A stretch of DNA of 64,000 nt from NCBI GenBank assembly GCA_963700495.1, contig CAVOXT010000001.1, positions 682,001-746,000 of the forward strand. The letters run 5' to 3'. The notes under the pieces were generated by a model. It searched no databases and had not been told where the DNA came from. It saw only the letters and a list, made by a program, of their open reading frames with translations. Below are positions 23,763-32,214 of the stretch, one piece after another. The translations under genes and the position numbers were made by a program. The number at the start of each line of letters is the position of its first letter. Position 1 is the stretch's first letter. Source of the DNA: JACCTU01 sp963700495. Lineage in GTDB: Bacteria > Actinomycetota > Thermoleophilia > Gaiellales > Gaiellaceae.

Positions 23763-24425
23763 CTACGTTGGTGCCGAGTCGCGGATCAGGTCGCGAAGCG
23801 GCGCTCCATGCTCTCCCAGCTCGTCGAGTGATCTGCTGACGATCGCGCGGGTGTTCTCGAGGGCGTTGAGCAATGCGTCCCGTGACTCGTCGGTCCGGTC
23901 GAGTTCGAGAGCGAGGTGAGCGACGGTGAGTGCCTGCACGACGTCCTCGTGGAGTTCGAGCGCCTGCCGTTGTTGCGCCCGCGCGCGCTCTGTCTCCCGC
24001 TCAGTTTCGGCGTTGCGACGCTCGAACGCCCCGTGCAGGTGCTGGTAGTCGCCGAAACGACGCAAGGTGATGTCGATCGCGCTCTGGAGCTCTTCCGGCC
24101 TGCTGTCGACGATGTACGCGAACACGCCGCGTGACGCCGCCTCGTTCACCCACGGACCGTCGTAGGTTTCCAGCAAAGCGATCACCGGGCAGTACGCCTC
24201 GCCGACGATCTCCGAAATCAGGTGCAAGGCGTGCTCGGGGCTCGCGCCCAGTCCGACGAGGGCCACGTCGGGACGCTCCCGTGCCGTCACTGCCGCCACG
24301 TCCGAGACGTGGATCTCGCGGGCGATGACCTCATGCCCGAGGCCGGTCACCATGTCGGCGAGCTGCTCGAGCCGGTCGGCCCGCTGATTGGCGATCAAGA
24401 CACGAAGCTGGTGGATCCCGTCCAA
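23763..24425 (-). CDS. Receiver protein fused to a HisKA_3-like dimerisation helix, no ATPase domain
   Basis: 220 residues from TTG 24425, chosen because GGAAGGGA lies just upstream and the receiver fold begins at once (QLRVLIANQRADRLEQL). The receiver half contains PDVALVGLG where an Asp phosphoacceptor is expected, so phosphorylation is doubtful; this recalls AmiR/ANTAR-type pseudo-receivers. The second half is a long helix with ALELHEDVVQALTVAHLALE, very like the His-containing dimerisation helix of NarX-type kinases, but no HATPase follows. It may be a phosphotransfer adaptor for the receiver protein encoded next. Confidence 0.65.
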   Translation of the reverse strand: MDGIHQLRVLIANQRADRLEQLADMVTGLGHEVIAREIHVSDVAAVTARERPDVALVGLGASPEHALHLISEIVGEAYCPVIALLETYDGPWVNEAASRGVFAYIVDSRPEELQSAIDITLRRFGDYQHLHGAFERRNAETERETERARAQQRQALELHEDVVQALTVAHLALELDRTDESRDALLNALENTRAIVSRSLDELGEHGAPLRDLIRDSAPT

Positions 24426-24693
24426 TGCGTCCCTTCCATGGCGGATCGGGGCAACGAGAACGGGCGCAGAGGCGTATCGCTGGCCTACGAGGGTCTCGCC
24501 TGAAGACAAGAGCTAGGCGAGGCTATTCCCCCACTTCTCGTTTCTAATCACTGAACGCGATGTGTGCGATCCAGGCCCTGCGGGTACGACCTTCCGCGGA
24601 CTCCGCCGAGGCTCCGAGCTTCTCCTCTTCCACTGCCAGACCGGGCCTGAGTGCAGCGGCGGCATCGGCAGCACACCAGCCAGGGAGGACGCA

Positions 24694-24810
24694 GTGAAGG
24701 GTTCGCAGAAACCGAAGAGACTGGGGAAGAAGCCGCCGCAGAAGACGCTCAAGGAGCGCCGGGTCGAGAAACGCGCGGCTGCGAAGCAGGGCCGCTCACT
24801 CGATCTCTGA
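24694..24810 (+). CDS. 38-residue highly basic protein
   Basis: GTG start with GGGAGG eight bases upstream. The product is almost entirely Lys/Arg/Gln/Ala/Leu (KPKRLGKKPPQKTLKERR ...), probably disordered and nucleic-acid binding. It ends 13 bp before the cold shock protein and shares its orientation, so the two likely form one transcript. No named family; the 270 bp upstream hold no other gene. Confidence 0.6.
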   Translation: MKGSQKPKRLGKKPPQKTLKERRVEKRAAAKQGRSLDL

Positions 24811-24823
24811 TCAAGGCGCCTCG

Positions 24824-25027
24824 ATGGCGAGCGGCACGGTCAAGTGGTTCAACGGCCCGAGCGGCTACGGCGTCATCACGCCCGATGCGGAAGGGGGCGA
24901 GCTGTTCGTCCACGGCGGCAGCCTCGTCGTCGCCGGCACGACGCTCGACGCCGGTGACCGCGTCGAGTTCGAATTGCGCGAGGGCGGGATGGGGTCGCAA
25001 GCCGTCGAGGTGCGACCTTTGCCATAG
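24824..25027 (+). CDS. Divergent cold-shock-domain protein
   Basis: 67 residues with the CSD start MASGTVKWFNGPSGYGVITP and the second RNA-binding strand ELFVHGGSLV. Compared with CspA the first RNP motif is altered (SGYGVI in place of KGFGFI) and the aromatic after VH is lost, so RNA affinity may be weaker or changed. It lies directly behind the 38-residue basic protein, before a bidirectional terminator. Confidence 0.88.
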   Translation: MASGTVKWFNGPSGYGVITPDAEGGELFVHGGSLVVAGTTLDAGDRVEFELREGGMGSQAVEVRPLP

Positions 25028-25073
25028 GGCGCGTCGCCGGGATCGTCTCGACGAGGACTCTTTCGTTGCTCTG

Positions 25074-25103
25074 GGGCGGCCGGGGCTTGTGCCCCGACCG
25101 CCC
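25074..25103. terminator. Bidirectional terminator between convergent genes
   Basis: GGGCGG-C-CGGGGC / GCCCCG-A-CCGCCC: 12 pairs with one mismatch and a TTGT loop, between the cold shock gene and the oppositely directed membrane protein gene. Confidence 0.7.
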
Positions 25104-25113
25104 AAGGGGACGT

Positions 25114-25830
25114 TCACTTGTGTGGTGGCAGGAACGTGTCGGTGTCGTAGCTGTGCAGCACCGCGGACACGTGCAGCCCGACGTGGGCTATCGGCGCGCC
25201 GATCGGGTTGAGCGTGACCAGCGTCGGCACGCTCCACACGACGTCGCCGCTGAGCGGCTTCGTCACCTTTGTGGAGCGAAAGTCGCTGTAGCCGGCGTGG
25301 TAGACGGCTGTCAGGGCGAGCGACGCAATCAAGGCCACGGCTCCGACCGCGATCTTGCCGCCCGCGCGCCGGCTGAAGGTGCTGCCGGCGAGCGCCGCAA
25401 ACACGACGAGGATCGGGAAAACGGACAGCAACAACCCGTCCGCCAACCCGTAGACGACGCCGCGCCAGGCGACCGCGCCGACGAGCTTGATGCCGTCGGG
25501 CCGTGACGTCGCGTCCTCCGTCCGCACGACCATGACGGCCAACAAGGCGGCGCAACCCAGGCCGAGACCTAGCGCCAACAACCAGCGGCGGCGAACGGCT
25601 GCGACGAGGTCGTAGCCTGTCGAACGGGCCCACCCGGCGAACAGACCGGCGACCGTAAGCGCGTACAAGCCGTAGAAGACGTCCCGGTTGAGGTCGAGGA
25701 CGTCAATGAGCAGAAAGGGCGTCGCAAACGCGAGCACGAAGCCGATCGCGAGCCACGTCCAGTGAGACGAAATCGTGACCCCGGCGCGAGCGCCGCGGCG
25801 TGCATGCCCACCCAGCGCATGGGTGCTCAT
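25114..25830 (-). CDS. Multi-pass membrane protein, unknown function
   Basis: 238 residues; ATG with an ideal AAAGGAGGTGG ribosome site fixes the start. Six to seven hydrophobic segments are visible (WLAIGFVLAFATPFLLIDVL, WLLALGLGLGCAALLAVMVV, LLLSVFPILVVFAAL, AVGAVALIASLALTAVYHAG). An Arg in a polar patch (AWRGVVYGLADG) and AVYHAGYSDFR give a faint resemblance to CPBP/CAAX-type intramembrane proteins, but the Glu-Glu motif is missing. No neighbour suggests a role. Confidence 0.7.
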   Translation of the reverse strand: MSTHALGGHARRGARAGVTISSHWTWLAIGFVLAFATPFLLIDVLDLNRDVFYGLYALTVAGLFAGWARSTGYDLVAAVRRRWLLALGLGLGCAALLAVMVVRTEDATSRPDGIKLVGAVAWRGVVYGLADGLLLSVFPILVVFAALAGSTFSRRAGGKIAVGAVALIASLALTAVYHAGYSDFRSTKVTKPLSGDVVWSVPTLVTLNPIGAPIAHVGLHVSAVLHSYDTDTFLPPHK

Positions 25831-25978
25831 TGGGCCACCTCCTTTCTCCGCTCCCAGTCTCTCGATCGCCGGTTCGCCCGCCATCCGGATGACGCCGCAA
25901 CCGGGCTGCGGCTAACCCGTGGCAGGATCCTTGACGTAGGGTCGGAGTTGCCGCCCGCATGACTCGAATTGAGACCTG

Positions 25979-26932
25979 ATGAGAGCGATCACGCTCGACG
26001 ACTTCGAGAGCGGCGCCGCGCTGCGCGAGCTGCCCGATCCCGAGCCGGGTGCGAACGAGATCCGCGTTCGCGTCCACTCGTCGTCGCTCAACCCCTTCGA
26101 CTTCTTCGTCGCCAACGGGCTGGCCAAGGGGATGATGGAGTACGACTTCCCGGTCACCGTCGGCGCCGACTTCGCCGGTGTCGTCGACAAGGTCGGCAAA
26201 GACGTCGGTCGCTACTCGGTCGGCGACGAGGTCTTCGGGTTCGTCTTCACGCCGCCGACGCTCAAGCTCGGGACCTGGGCCGAGTACCTCGTCGTGCCGG
26301 AGGACATGTTCGTCGCCAAGAAGCCGACGAACGTCAGCATGCTCGAGGCCGGCGCTCTCGGGATCGCAGCGAGCGCCGCGCTCACCGCCGTCGACGCAAT
26401 CGACCCGAAGCCGGGTGACACCGTTCTCGTCGTCGGCGCGACAGGCGGCGTCGGCAGCTACGCGGTGCAGCTGGCGGCTGCCCGCGGGGCCAACGTGATC
26501 GCCACCAGCAGACCGGAGGACGAGGAGCGCCTCCGCGGCTACGGCGTGGCCGACACGATCGACTACAAGAACACCGACCTGGCCGCCGCGGTCAGGAAGC
26601 GCTACCCCGACGGTGTCAATGCCCTGATCGACACGGTCAACCAGCCCGACGGGCTCGACGCGATGGCAGAGCTCGTCGCCGACGGCGGCCGGGTCGCGAC
26701 CCCGCTCGCCCAATTCGACCCCGACGAGCTCGCGAAGCGGAACATCGCCGGGACATTCGTCATGGCAAGCCCCACCCCTGAACAGCTGGCTCGCGTCGCC
26801 GAGCAGGTGGACGCGGGCAACCTCAACGTGCCGATCCAGTCCGTCCACCCGCTCGACAGGGCGCTCGACACGTTCGAGGAGAAGGCGAAGGGAACCCATG
26901 GGAAGCTCGCAATCGAGATCGCACCGTCGTAG
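25979..26932 (+). CDS. Quinone oxidoreductase-like medium-chain alcohol dehydrogenase (zinc-independent)
   Basis: 317 residues. GroES-like N-terminus (VRVHSSSLNPFDFFVANG, VGADFAGVVDKVG), then the NADPH Rossmann motif VVGATGGVGSYAVQLAAARG. The zinc-binding cysteines of classical ADHs are absent, as in QOR/zeta-crystallin enzymes that reduce quinones or enones. ATG at the family N-terminus. The next gene follows after 12 bp with its own GGAGG site. Confidence 0.9.
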   Translation: MRAITLDDFESGAALRELPDPEPGANEIRVRVHSSSLNPFDFFVANGLAKGMMEYDFPVTVGADFAGVVDKVGKDVGRYSVGDEVFGFVFTPPTLKLGTWAEYLVVPEDMFVAKKPTNVSMLEAGALGIAASAALTAVDAIDPKPGDTVLVVGATGGVGSYAVQLAAARGANVIATSRPEDEERLRGYGVADTIDYKNTDLAAAVRKRYPDGVNALIDTVNQPDGLDAMAELVADGGRVATPLAQFDPDELAKRNIAGTFVMASPTPEQLARVAEQVDAGNLNVPIQSVHPLDRALDTFEEKAKGTHGKLAIEIAPS

Positions 26933-26944
26933 CCTGGAGGCGTG

Positions 26945-27478
26945 ATGAAGTGGGCACTCGTACTCCTCGCCGCACTTGCCGCGATCGCGACCGGTGCCGC
27001 AGTGGTCTTCGGAGCGCTGTACTTCCGAAGAGAGCCGGAGACGCGAACCGTGACGCGGACCGTCGTGGAGAAGCCGTGTGGCGACCGAATCTTCGGCCAC
27101 ATCAGCTCTCTCACCCCACAGGATGACCACTTCGAGCTGCGGTTCGACCCTGCCTGGTTCACGAGCGGCGTCACGGCAAACACCGCCGCGGCCGAGGACG
27201 GAGCCGTCGAACCGGGTGCGCCGGTTCCGAACGACAACTACGTCCTCGAAGAGGGTCACCGTCTGCTGACGTACGTCGTCCCGAAGGACACGCATGTCAC
27301 CGTCCTCACCCGTGGGGGACCCGGACCGCTGGGCGCGACGGTGATCCCGGTCAGCGAACTGGACCGGATCGTCAACGGCGGGAAGCACCGGCCCTTGTTC
27401 GAGAAGCTGGACTCTGGCGTCTGGATCCGCGTTCACGTGGATACCGTCTGCTCGCTCGATCAGCAGTACCGCCCGTAG
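26945..27478 (+). CDS. Membrane-anchored extracytoplasmic protein, unknown function
   Basis: 177 residues; ATG 26945 placed by GGAGG four bases before it. One N-terminal transmembrane helix (residues ~4-24), a Thr/Arg/Val linker and a soluble domain with two cysteines (EKPCGDRIFGHI, HVDTVCSLDQ) that could form a disulfide. Contains HISSLTPQDDHFELRFDP. No family recognised. It lies 12 bp behind the oxidoreductase, so co-transcription is likely. Confidence 0.7.
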   Translation: MKWALVLLAALAAIATGAAVVFGALYFRREPETRTVTRTVVEKPCGDRIFGHISSLTPQDDHFELRFDPAWFTSGVTANTAAAEDGAVEPGAPVPNDNYVLEEGHRLLTYVVPKDTHVTVLTRGGPGPLGATVIPVSELDRIVNGGKHRPLFEKLDSGVWIRVHVDTVCSLDQQYRP

Positions 27479-27505
27479 GCTGGCTTCCCGACTAGACCGG
27501 GAGCT

Positions 27506-28519
27506 CTAGGCCGGCGCGCGCTCGAATCGCTCGATGAAGTAGCGAGCGATCGGCCACGCTCCGTCGGAGGTGTTCGAGATCACGGTCCAGGTGACGTCGG
27601 CGCGTGGATCGTGCTCGGTTCGGAACGAGACTCCCGCGTCGTAGCCTTCCAGCACGACGATGTCCTTCGATGCGTGCAGCCAGAAGCCGAGGCCGTAGCG
27701 CATCGAGTTCGACGGCACGTCGCTGCGCGGGCGCACCATCTCGCGCACCCAGTTCGTCGAGACGATCCGGCCGGCGAAGACCGCCCTCCAGAACGCGCTG
27801 ATGTCGGCCACGGTGGAGTAGATCCCGCCGTCTCCACTGCCTCGCACCGGGAGGTGGAACACGTTGGTCCACCCGCCGTCGACGGCGAGGTAGCCGAGAG
27901 CGACGCGCCCCGGAAGCTCGTCGGAGCGTAGGAACTCCGTGTCGGCCATGCCCGCCGGCCCGCAGACACGTTGGTGCACGAGGTCGTGGAACGGCACGCC
28001 CGTCACTCGCTCGGCGATCAGCGCCAACACGACGTAGCCGCCGTTGCAGTAGGCGAACTGTTCGTCCGGAGCGAACTTCGTCTGGTGCCCGTCGAGCACC
28101 GCGACGTATTGCTCGGTCGTCGCCAGCTCATGCGCCGGAACGGGCATCACGTAGTCGTTGATCCCGTGACCGGCCGACTCGTCGAGATAGTCACCGATGC
28201 CCGAACGGTGTGAGAGGAGGTGCTCGATCGTCACGTCGTCGCGGATGAGCGGGAGATCGGTTCCGAGCACCGATCGAGCGGTCGTCGCGAGCTCGAGAGA
28301 GCCGTCCTCGATCAGGCTCACGACCACGAGCGCCGTCATGCCCTTCACCCCGCTCGCAATCGCGAACCGGGTGTCGACGGTGTTGGGAATCTCGTAGCCG
28401 CGATGCGCCAGGCCGTAGGCCTTCGCCACCTCGATCCGATCCGCGTCGTCGACACGTACGACACCTGAGAACGCGGTCTCGTCGGCGAGCGAATCGAGTT
28501 CGGTCTCGAGCTCTGACAT
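27506..28519 (-). CDS. Serine hydrolase of the class C beta-lactamase/esterase family
   Basis: 337 residues with Ser56-x-x-Lys59 (ASGVKGMTAL), Tyr157-Cys-Asn159 (YCNGG) and, near the end, GYDAG in place of the KTG triad, which marks the esterase/peptidase branch over true AmpC enzymes. HRSGIGDYL and GYLAVDGGWT are family landmarks. No signal peptide is evident, so it probably acts in the cytoplasm. It is 7 bp downstream of the GNAT gene in the same direction. Confidence 0.88.
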   Translation of the reverse strand: MSELETELDSLADETAFSGVVRVDDADRIEVAKAYGLAHRGYEIPNTVDTRFAIASGVKGMTALVVVSLIEDGSLELATTARSVLGTDLPLIRDDVTIEHLLSHRSGIGDYLDESAGHGINDYVMPVPAHELATTEQYVAVLDGHQTKFAPDEQFAYCNGGYVVLALIAERVTGVPFHDLVHQRVCGPAGMADTEFLRSDELPGRVALGYLAVDGGWTNVFHLPVRGSGDGGIYSTVADISAFWRAVFAGRIVSTNWVREMVRPRSDVPSNSMRYGLGFWLHASKDIVVLEGYDAGVSFRTEHDPRADVTWTVISNTSDGAWPIARYFIERFERAPA

Positions 28520-28526
28520 CGAGACG

Positions 28527-29051
28527 TTAGAGCGACTTCCAGAAGACGGTCGTGTCGCAGGGCCGCCCGTCTGGATAGAGCGCGTAGCCGGGGATCACGC
28601 CGACCCTGGTCCAGCCCATTCGCTCGTAGAGGCGCTCGGCGTCGTCGCCGGTCACGGTGTCCAGCACGAGCAGCGTCTTGCCCTCCGCCCGCGCCTCGTC
28701 CTCGGCGCGCTCCATCAGCAGTTGCGCGATGCCGCGCCTGCGTGCCGAGCGGTGAACGAGGAGCTTCGCGATCTCGGCGCGGTGCGGCTGGTTCGGCGGC
28801 AGCGCGAGGATCACCTGCACCGTGCCGACGAGGTCGCCGTTGGCGAAGGCAGCAAGCAGCAACCGGCGGCCCTGCTCGACCTCGTCGGCGAAGGCCGTGA
28901 ACACGCCGCGCGCGTCCTCGTGTGAGAACGGCGCCATGTAGCTGACCGATGCTCCTCCGGCGACGCAGTCAACGAGGACGCCCGCGAGCCCGTCGAGCTG
29001 CTCGTGGACGTCGATCGAGGCAAGACGGCGGATCTCGATGTCGTCGGCCAC
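28527..29051 (-). CDS. GNAT family N-acetyltransferase
   Basis: 174 residues. The acetyl-CoA loop appears as LLVHRSARRRGIAQLLMERA (R/Q-x-x-G-x-G/A type), with the preceding strand GDLVGTVQVILALP and the later LVLDTVTGDDAERLYERMGW. The substrate is unknown. It is followed after 7 bp by the serine hydrolase gene. Confidence 0.88.
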   Translation of the reverse strand: MADDIEIRRLASIDVHEQLDGLAGVLVDCVAGGASVSYMAPFSHEDARGVFTAFADEVEQGRRLLLAAFANGDLVGTVQVILALPPNQPHRAEIAKLLVHRSARRRGIAQLLMERAEDEARAEGKTLLVLDTVTGDDAERLYERMGWTRVGVIPGYALYPDGRPCDTTVFWKSL

Positions 29052-29129
29052 TCGGGATCAACCGGCCGTTTCTGTCGTTTCTGCGCTCAGGACGCAAGTA
29101 AAGCGCCTGGGAGCTCTTGGCCGTGGGTC

Positions 29130-29474
29130 GTGATCACCGTACGATGGAAACCGTTGCATCCGTCCCGGTACCCGGTCTACACCACGGGCTCGTGGCAGCC
29201 GTTCCCCGGCCAGGAGGAGGCGTTCGTCGCGGCCTGGGAGGAGTTCGCGGCGTGGGCCGCAGGGCTCGACGGAGCCGGTGCTGCGATCCTGTCCCGGGAC
29301 GTGCGCGTGGAGGGCCGCTACGTGAGCTTCGTCGGGTGGAACGACATGGAGGCGGTGCGCAGCTGGAAGGGGCATCCCGAGTTCAAGGAGCGGATGAGCC
29401 GCGTGCAGCAGTTCATCGACAAGTTCGCTCCGACCGAGCTCGAGGTCGTCGCTCGCGCGCATAGCGAAGCGTGA
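29130..29474 (+). CDS. Antibiotic biosynthesis monooxygenase (ABM)-domain protein
   Basis: About 100 residues with the ferredoxin-like ABM fold: YTTGSWQPFPGQEEAFVAAW, GRYVSFVGWNDMEAV, ERMSRVQQFI. Such proteins are cofactor-free quinol monooxygenases or ligand-binding partners. The start is unclear: GTG 29130 is given, but a TACGAT hexamer (29140-29145) suggests that transcription starts inside, with TTG 29154 as first codon. Its stop overlaps the next gene as GTGA. Confidence 0.7.
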   Translation: MITVRWKPLHPSRYPVYTTGSWQPFPGQEEAFVAAWEEFAAWAAGLDGAGAAILSRDVRVEGRYVSFVGWNDMEAVRSWKGHPEFKERMSRVQQFIDKFAPTELEVVARAHSEA

Positions 29475-30620
29475 GCGCCCGCACGCTCGTCCTCGGCGGC
29501 GGCTTCGGCGGCATCGCGACGGCCGTGGAGCTGCGACGACTGCTCGGCGACGAGCACGAGATCGTGCTCGTCGACCGCAAGCCGCAGTTCGCGATGGGCC
29601 TGCGCAAGCTGTGGGAGCTGGTCGGTCACGGGACCATCGCCGACGGCAGCCGCTCACGGGCTCTGCTCGCGCGGCACGGCGTCGAGTTCCAGCCAGACCG
29701 AGATCAACGCGATCGACGCTTCGGGCCGGCGGGCGGAGACGCCCGGCGGCTGGCTCGACGGCGACCATCTCGTGGTCGCGCTCGGCGCGGAGTCGCGGCC
29801 CGACCTCGTGCCCGGGCTCGCGGAGCACGGGCACGACGTGTGGAGCTTCGCCGGCGTCCCGGCCGCGGCCGAGGCGCTGGCGGCCTTCGACGGCGGGCGG
29901 ATCGTCGTCCTGATCGCAGGCGCTCCGTACCCGTGCCCGCCCGCGCCATACGAGTGCGCCTTTCATCTCCACGAGCATCTCCTCGCGCGTGGACTGCGGG
30001 AACGGACGGAGCTCGCGGTTGCGACGCTCCAGCCGATGCTGATGCCGAACGCCGGCCGCGACGGCTCGGACTGGATGGGGCAGCAGCTCACCGAGCGCGG
30101 CATCTCCTACCGAGTCGGCGCGAAGACCGAGCGCGTGGAGCACGGCCTCGTCGTGCTCGCCGACGGCGAGATGCCGCTTCGACCTGCTGATCGCGGTCCC
30201 GCCCCACCGGCCTCCCGCCGTCGTCGGACAGCGGATTTGACGGCGGAACACGGCTGGATCGCCGTCGACGCGGGCACGCTCGCGACGTCCCACGAGGGCG
30301 TCTACGCGGTCGGGGACGTCACCCTCATCCCGCTCGCGAACGGCCTGCCGTTCCCGAAGGCAGGCGTGATGGCGGAGCTCCAAGGCACCCGCGTGGCGCA
30401 GGCGATCGCTGCGGAGTTGCGCGGCGAGGAGCCTCCGGCGCCGTTCGACGGCAGCGGGTTCTGCCCGATCGAGCTCGGGCCGGGCTCGGCGGCGCTCGTC
30501 GAGGGCCACTGGTACGCCGAGCCCGAGCCGGTCGTCACGATCGCCGGGCCGAGCGCGGCGCACGCGGCCGAGAAGGCGGCCTTCGAGACCGAGCACCTGG
30601 AGCGCTGGTTCGGGGCCTGA
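29471..30620 (+). pseudogene. FAD/NAD(P)-dependent oxidoreductase (NDH-2/sulfide:quinone reductase-like) with three frame changes
   Basis: Begins with a dinucleotide motif LVLGGGFGGIATAVELRRLL and ends with the second FAD site VYAVGDVTLIPL. The protein is conserved throughout but spread over frames: an apparent one-base insertion near 29694 (after HGVEFQ), another near 30177, and a compensating change near 30230. The segment between the last two is conserved only in the alternative frame (FDLLIAVPPHRPPAVVG). Such enzymes pass electrons from NAD(P)H or sulfide to quinones. Coupled to the ABM gene by a GTGA overlap. If the indels are read errors, this is an intact ~380-residue enzyme. Confidence 0.72.
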
Positions 30621-30646
30621 GCTCGGACGTTGGCGGTGGCCCGAGC

Positions 30647-31054
30647 TTACCGCACGTAGAAGTCCGCGAATTGACCGGTCTTGTAATGCCCCGGCAGATT
30701 GCAGATCAGGGAATAGTGCCCCGGCTTGAGGACGAGATTCAGCGTCCTTGCCTGGCCCGGGGGCACGCCACCGATCTCACCCACGTTGCCGCTCTCGTCC
30801 GCCTCCTTGCCCTTGAGCAGGTTGCCCGCAGGCTTTGCCGTCTTCAGGACGACGAACTCGTGCTGGACCGTGCCGATGTTCGTGACCACGAACCTGACCT
30901 TGCCCCTGGGTGCCCCCTGCGTCCCCGGGAAGACGCTGAACTCGTCGACCTGGACGGCCACGAGGGGCTTCGAGGTGACGGCGTTCCCGGCTGAGACGGA
31001 TCCGAAAACGGCGACGACTGTGACAGCACCAAGCCCAAGTGCGAGCTTTCGCAT
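30647..31054 (-). CDS. Secreted cupredoxin-like copper protein with Gln at the axial position
   Basis: 135 residues: signal peptide (KLALGLGAVTVVAVFGSVSA), then a cupredoxin domain. Copper ligands can be read as His65 (QHEFVVL), Cys118 and His123 (LICNLPGHYKTGQ). The residue five after the His, normally Met in this group (CxxPGHxxxGM), is Gln128. A Gln axial ligand occurs in stellacyanins and lowers the redox potential. AAGGGAG precedes the ATG. Likely a periplasmic or lipid-side electron carrier; no partner is adjacent. Confidence 0.82.
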   Translation of the reverse strand: MRKLALGLGAVTVVAVFGSVSAGNAVTSKPLVAVQVDEFSVFPGTQGAPRGKVRFVVTNIGTVQHEFVVLKTAKPAGNLLKGKEADESGNVGEIGGVPPGQARTLNLVLKPGHYSLICNLPGHYKTGQFADFYVR

Positions 31055-31224
31055 TCGATCGACTCCCTTCTTCTCGCTGGATGCGGAGCAGCGTGGCCTA
31101 TTGAGACCGCGGCGCCATCAGGGATCTGGCCGCGGCGCGATCAGGGTTTTCACGTACGACTCTCGATCGAAGAGTGTCGTCACCACGAACTGCTCGAGCA
31201 GTGACGCGGCGATTGCGACACCCG

Positions 31225-32146
31225 TCATGCGGTTCGCTCGTGATCGGCGAAGAGCTCTGCAATCGTGTGTCTGGCGCTTGCTGCGAGCGCAGGGTTCGTA
31301 CGGTGGTAGTACGGGAGCTGGATGAGCGCGATGGAGAGCGCCCAGCCGCGACCTCGTTCCCAGGTGGCGTCATCGACCTGCAGCGCGGCACGAAAGAGGT
31401 TCCTCGTTTCCGCGGGGAGGAGGTTCCACGCGACGATCAGATCACAGGCAGGATCGCCGACGCCCACGCCTGCGAAGTCGATCACCGCGCTCAGCCGGCC
31501 GTCGACGATCAGCACGTTCCCCGGTGCCAGGTCGGAGTGCACCCAGACGGGCGGACCCGGCCACTTCGGGGACCTCCAGGGCTGCATCCCACGCAGCGGT
31601 CACCGCATCGGTGTCGACCATTCCATGCAGGGCTTCGATCGCGGTGCGCGTCTGAGCATCCCGCATCGCCAAGGGAACGCCGCGGCCCGCGGGCGGCCCG
31701 TCCGTCGGATCGATCCGCTGGAGCGCGGTGATGAACTCCGCGAGATCCGTGGCAAGCGACCGAGGGTCGTCGATGCTGTCGACGGTCGGGTTCTCGCCTT
31801 CGAGCCAGCGATAGACGGACCAGTGCCACGGATAGCCCTCGGCAGAGCTCCCCCTCGCGAGCGGGACGGGAATCGCAACCGGGAGGAGCGGAGCGAGTCG
31901 CGGCAGCCAGTGGTATTCGTTGTCCAGACTGTCGACGGCCCAGTCGATGCGTGGGAGTCGCACGACCATGTCGGAGCCGAGCCGGAACAGCGCGTTGTCC
32001 GTCCCGGCCGAGGGGACGGACCGGATGGGAAGATCTGCCCACTGCGGGAACTGCGCAGCGAGCAACCGGCGCACGAGCGACGTGTCCGTCTCGACCTCGT
32101 CGGCATGCATCGTCCCGGCGGGGAGAGCATCTCCCTGAGACGTCAT
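31225..32146 (-). pseudogene. Aminoglycoside phosphotransferase-family kinase with one frame change
   Basis: N-terminal lobe in one frame (TDTSLVRRLLAAQFPQW, TDNALFRLGSDMVVRLPR, WHWSVYRWLEGE) and C-terminal lobe in another (VWVHSDLAPGNVLI with the catalytic His-x-Asp, VIDFAGVGVGDPACDLIVAW with the metal-binding Asp). The break lies in a CCCC run near 31573. The family phosphorylates aminoglycosides, macrolides or small metabolites; this branch is common in soil actinobacteria and not proof of resistance. One base less would give a ~305-residue intact kinase. Confidence 0.75.
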
Positions 32147-32214
32147 CCGCCTGAACCTACCTCGGTCATCCGGGCGGGCGCACGACGGGGAACTTCGGTG
32201 GAAGAATCGCCGTC

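Noticed and set aside
31225..32146. Antibiotic resistance gene call for the phosphotransferase
   Set aside because: Family membership alone does not show resistance; the frame is broken and no close match to a known resistance enzyme can be claimed.
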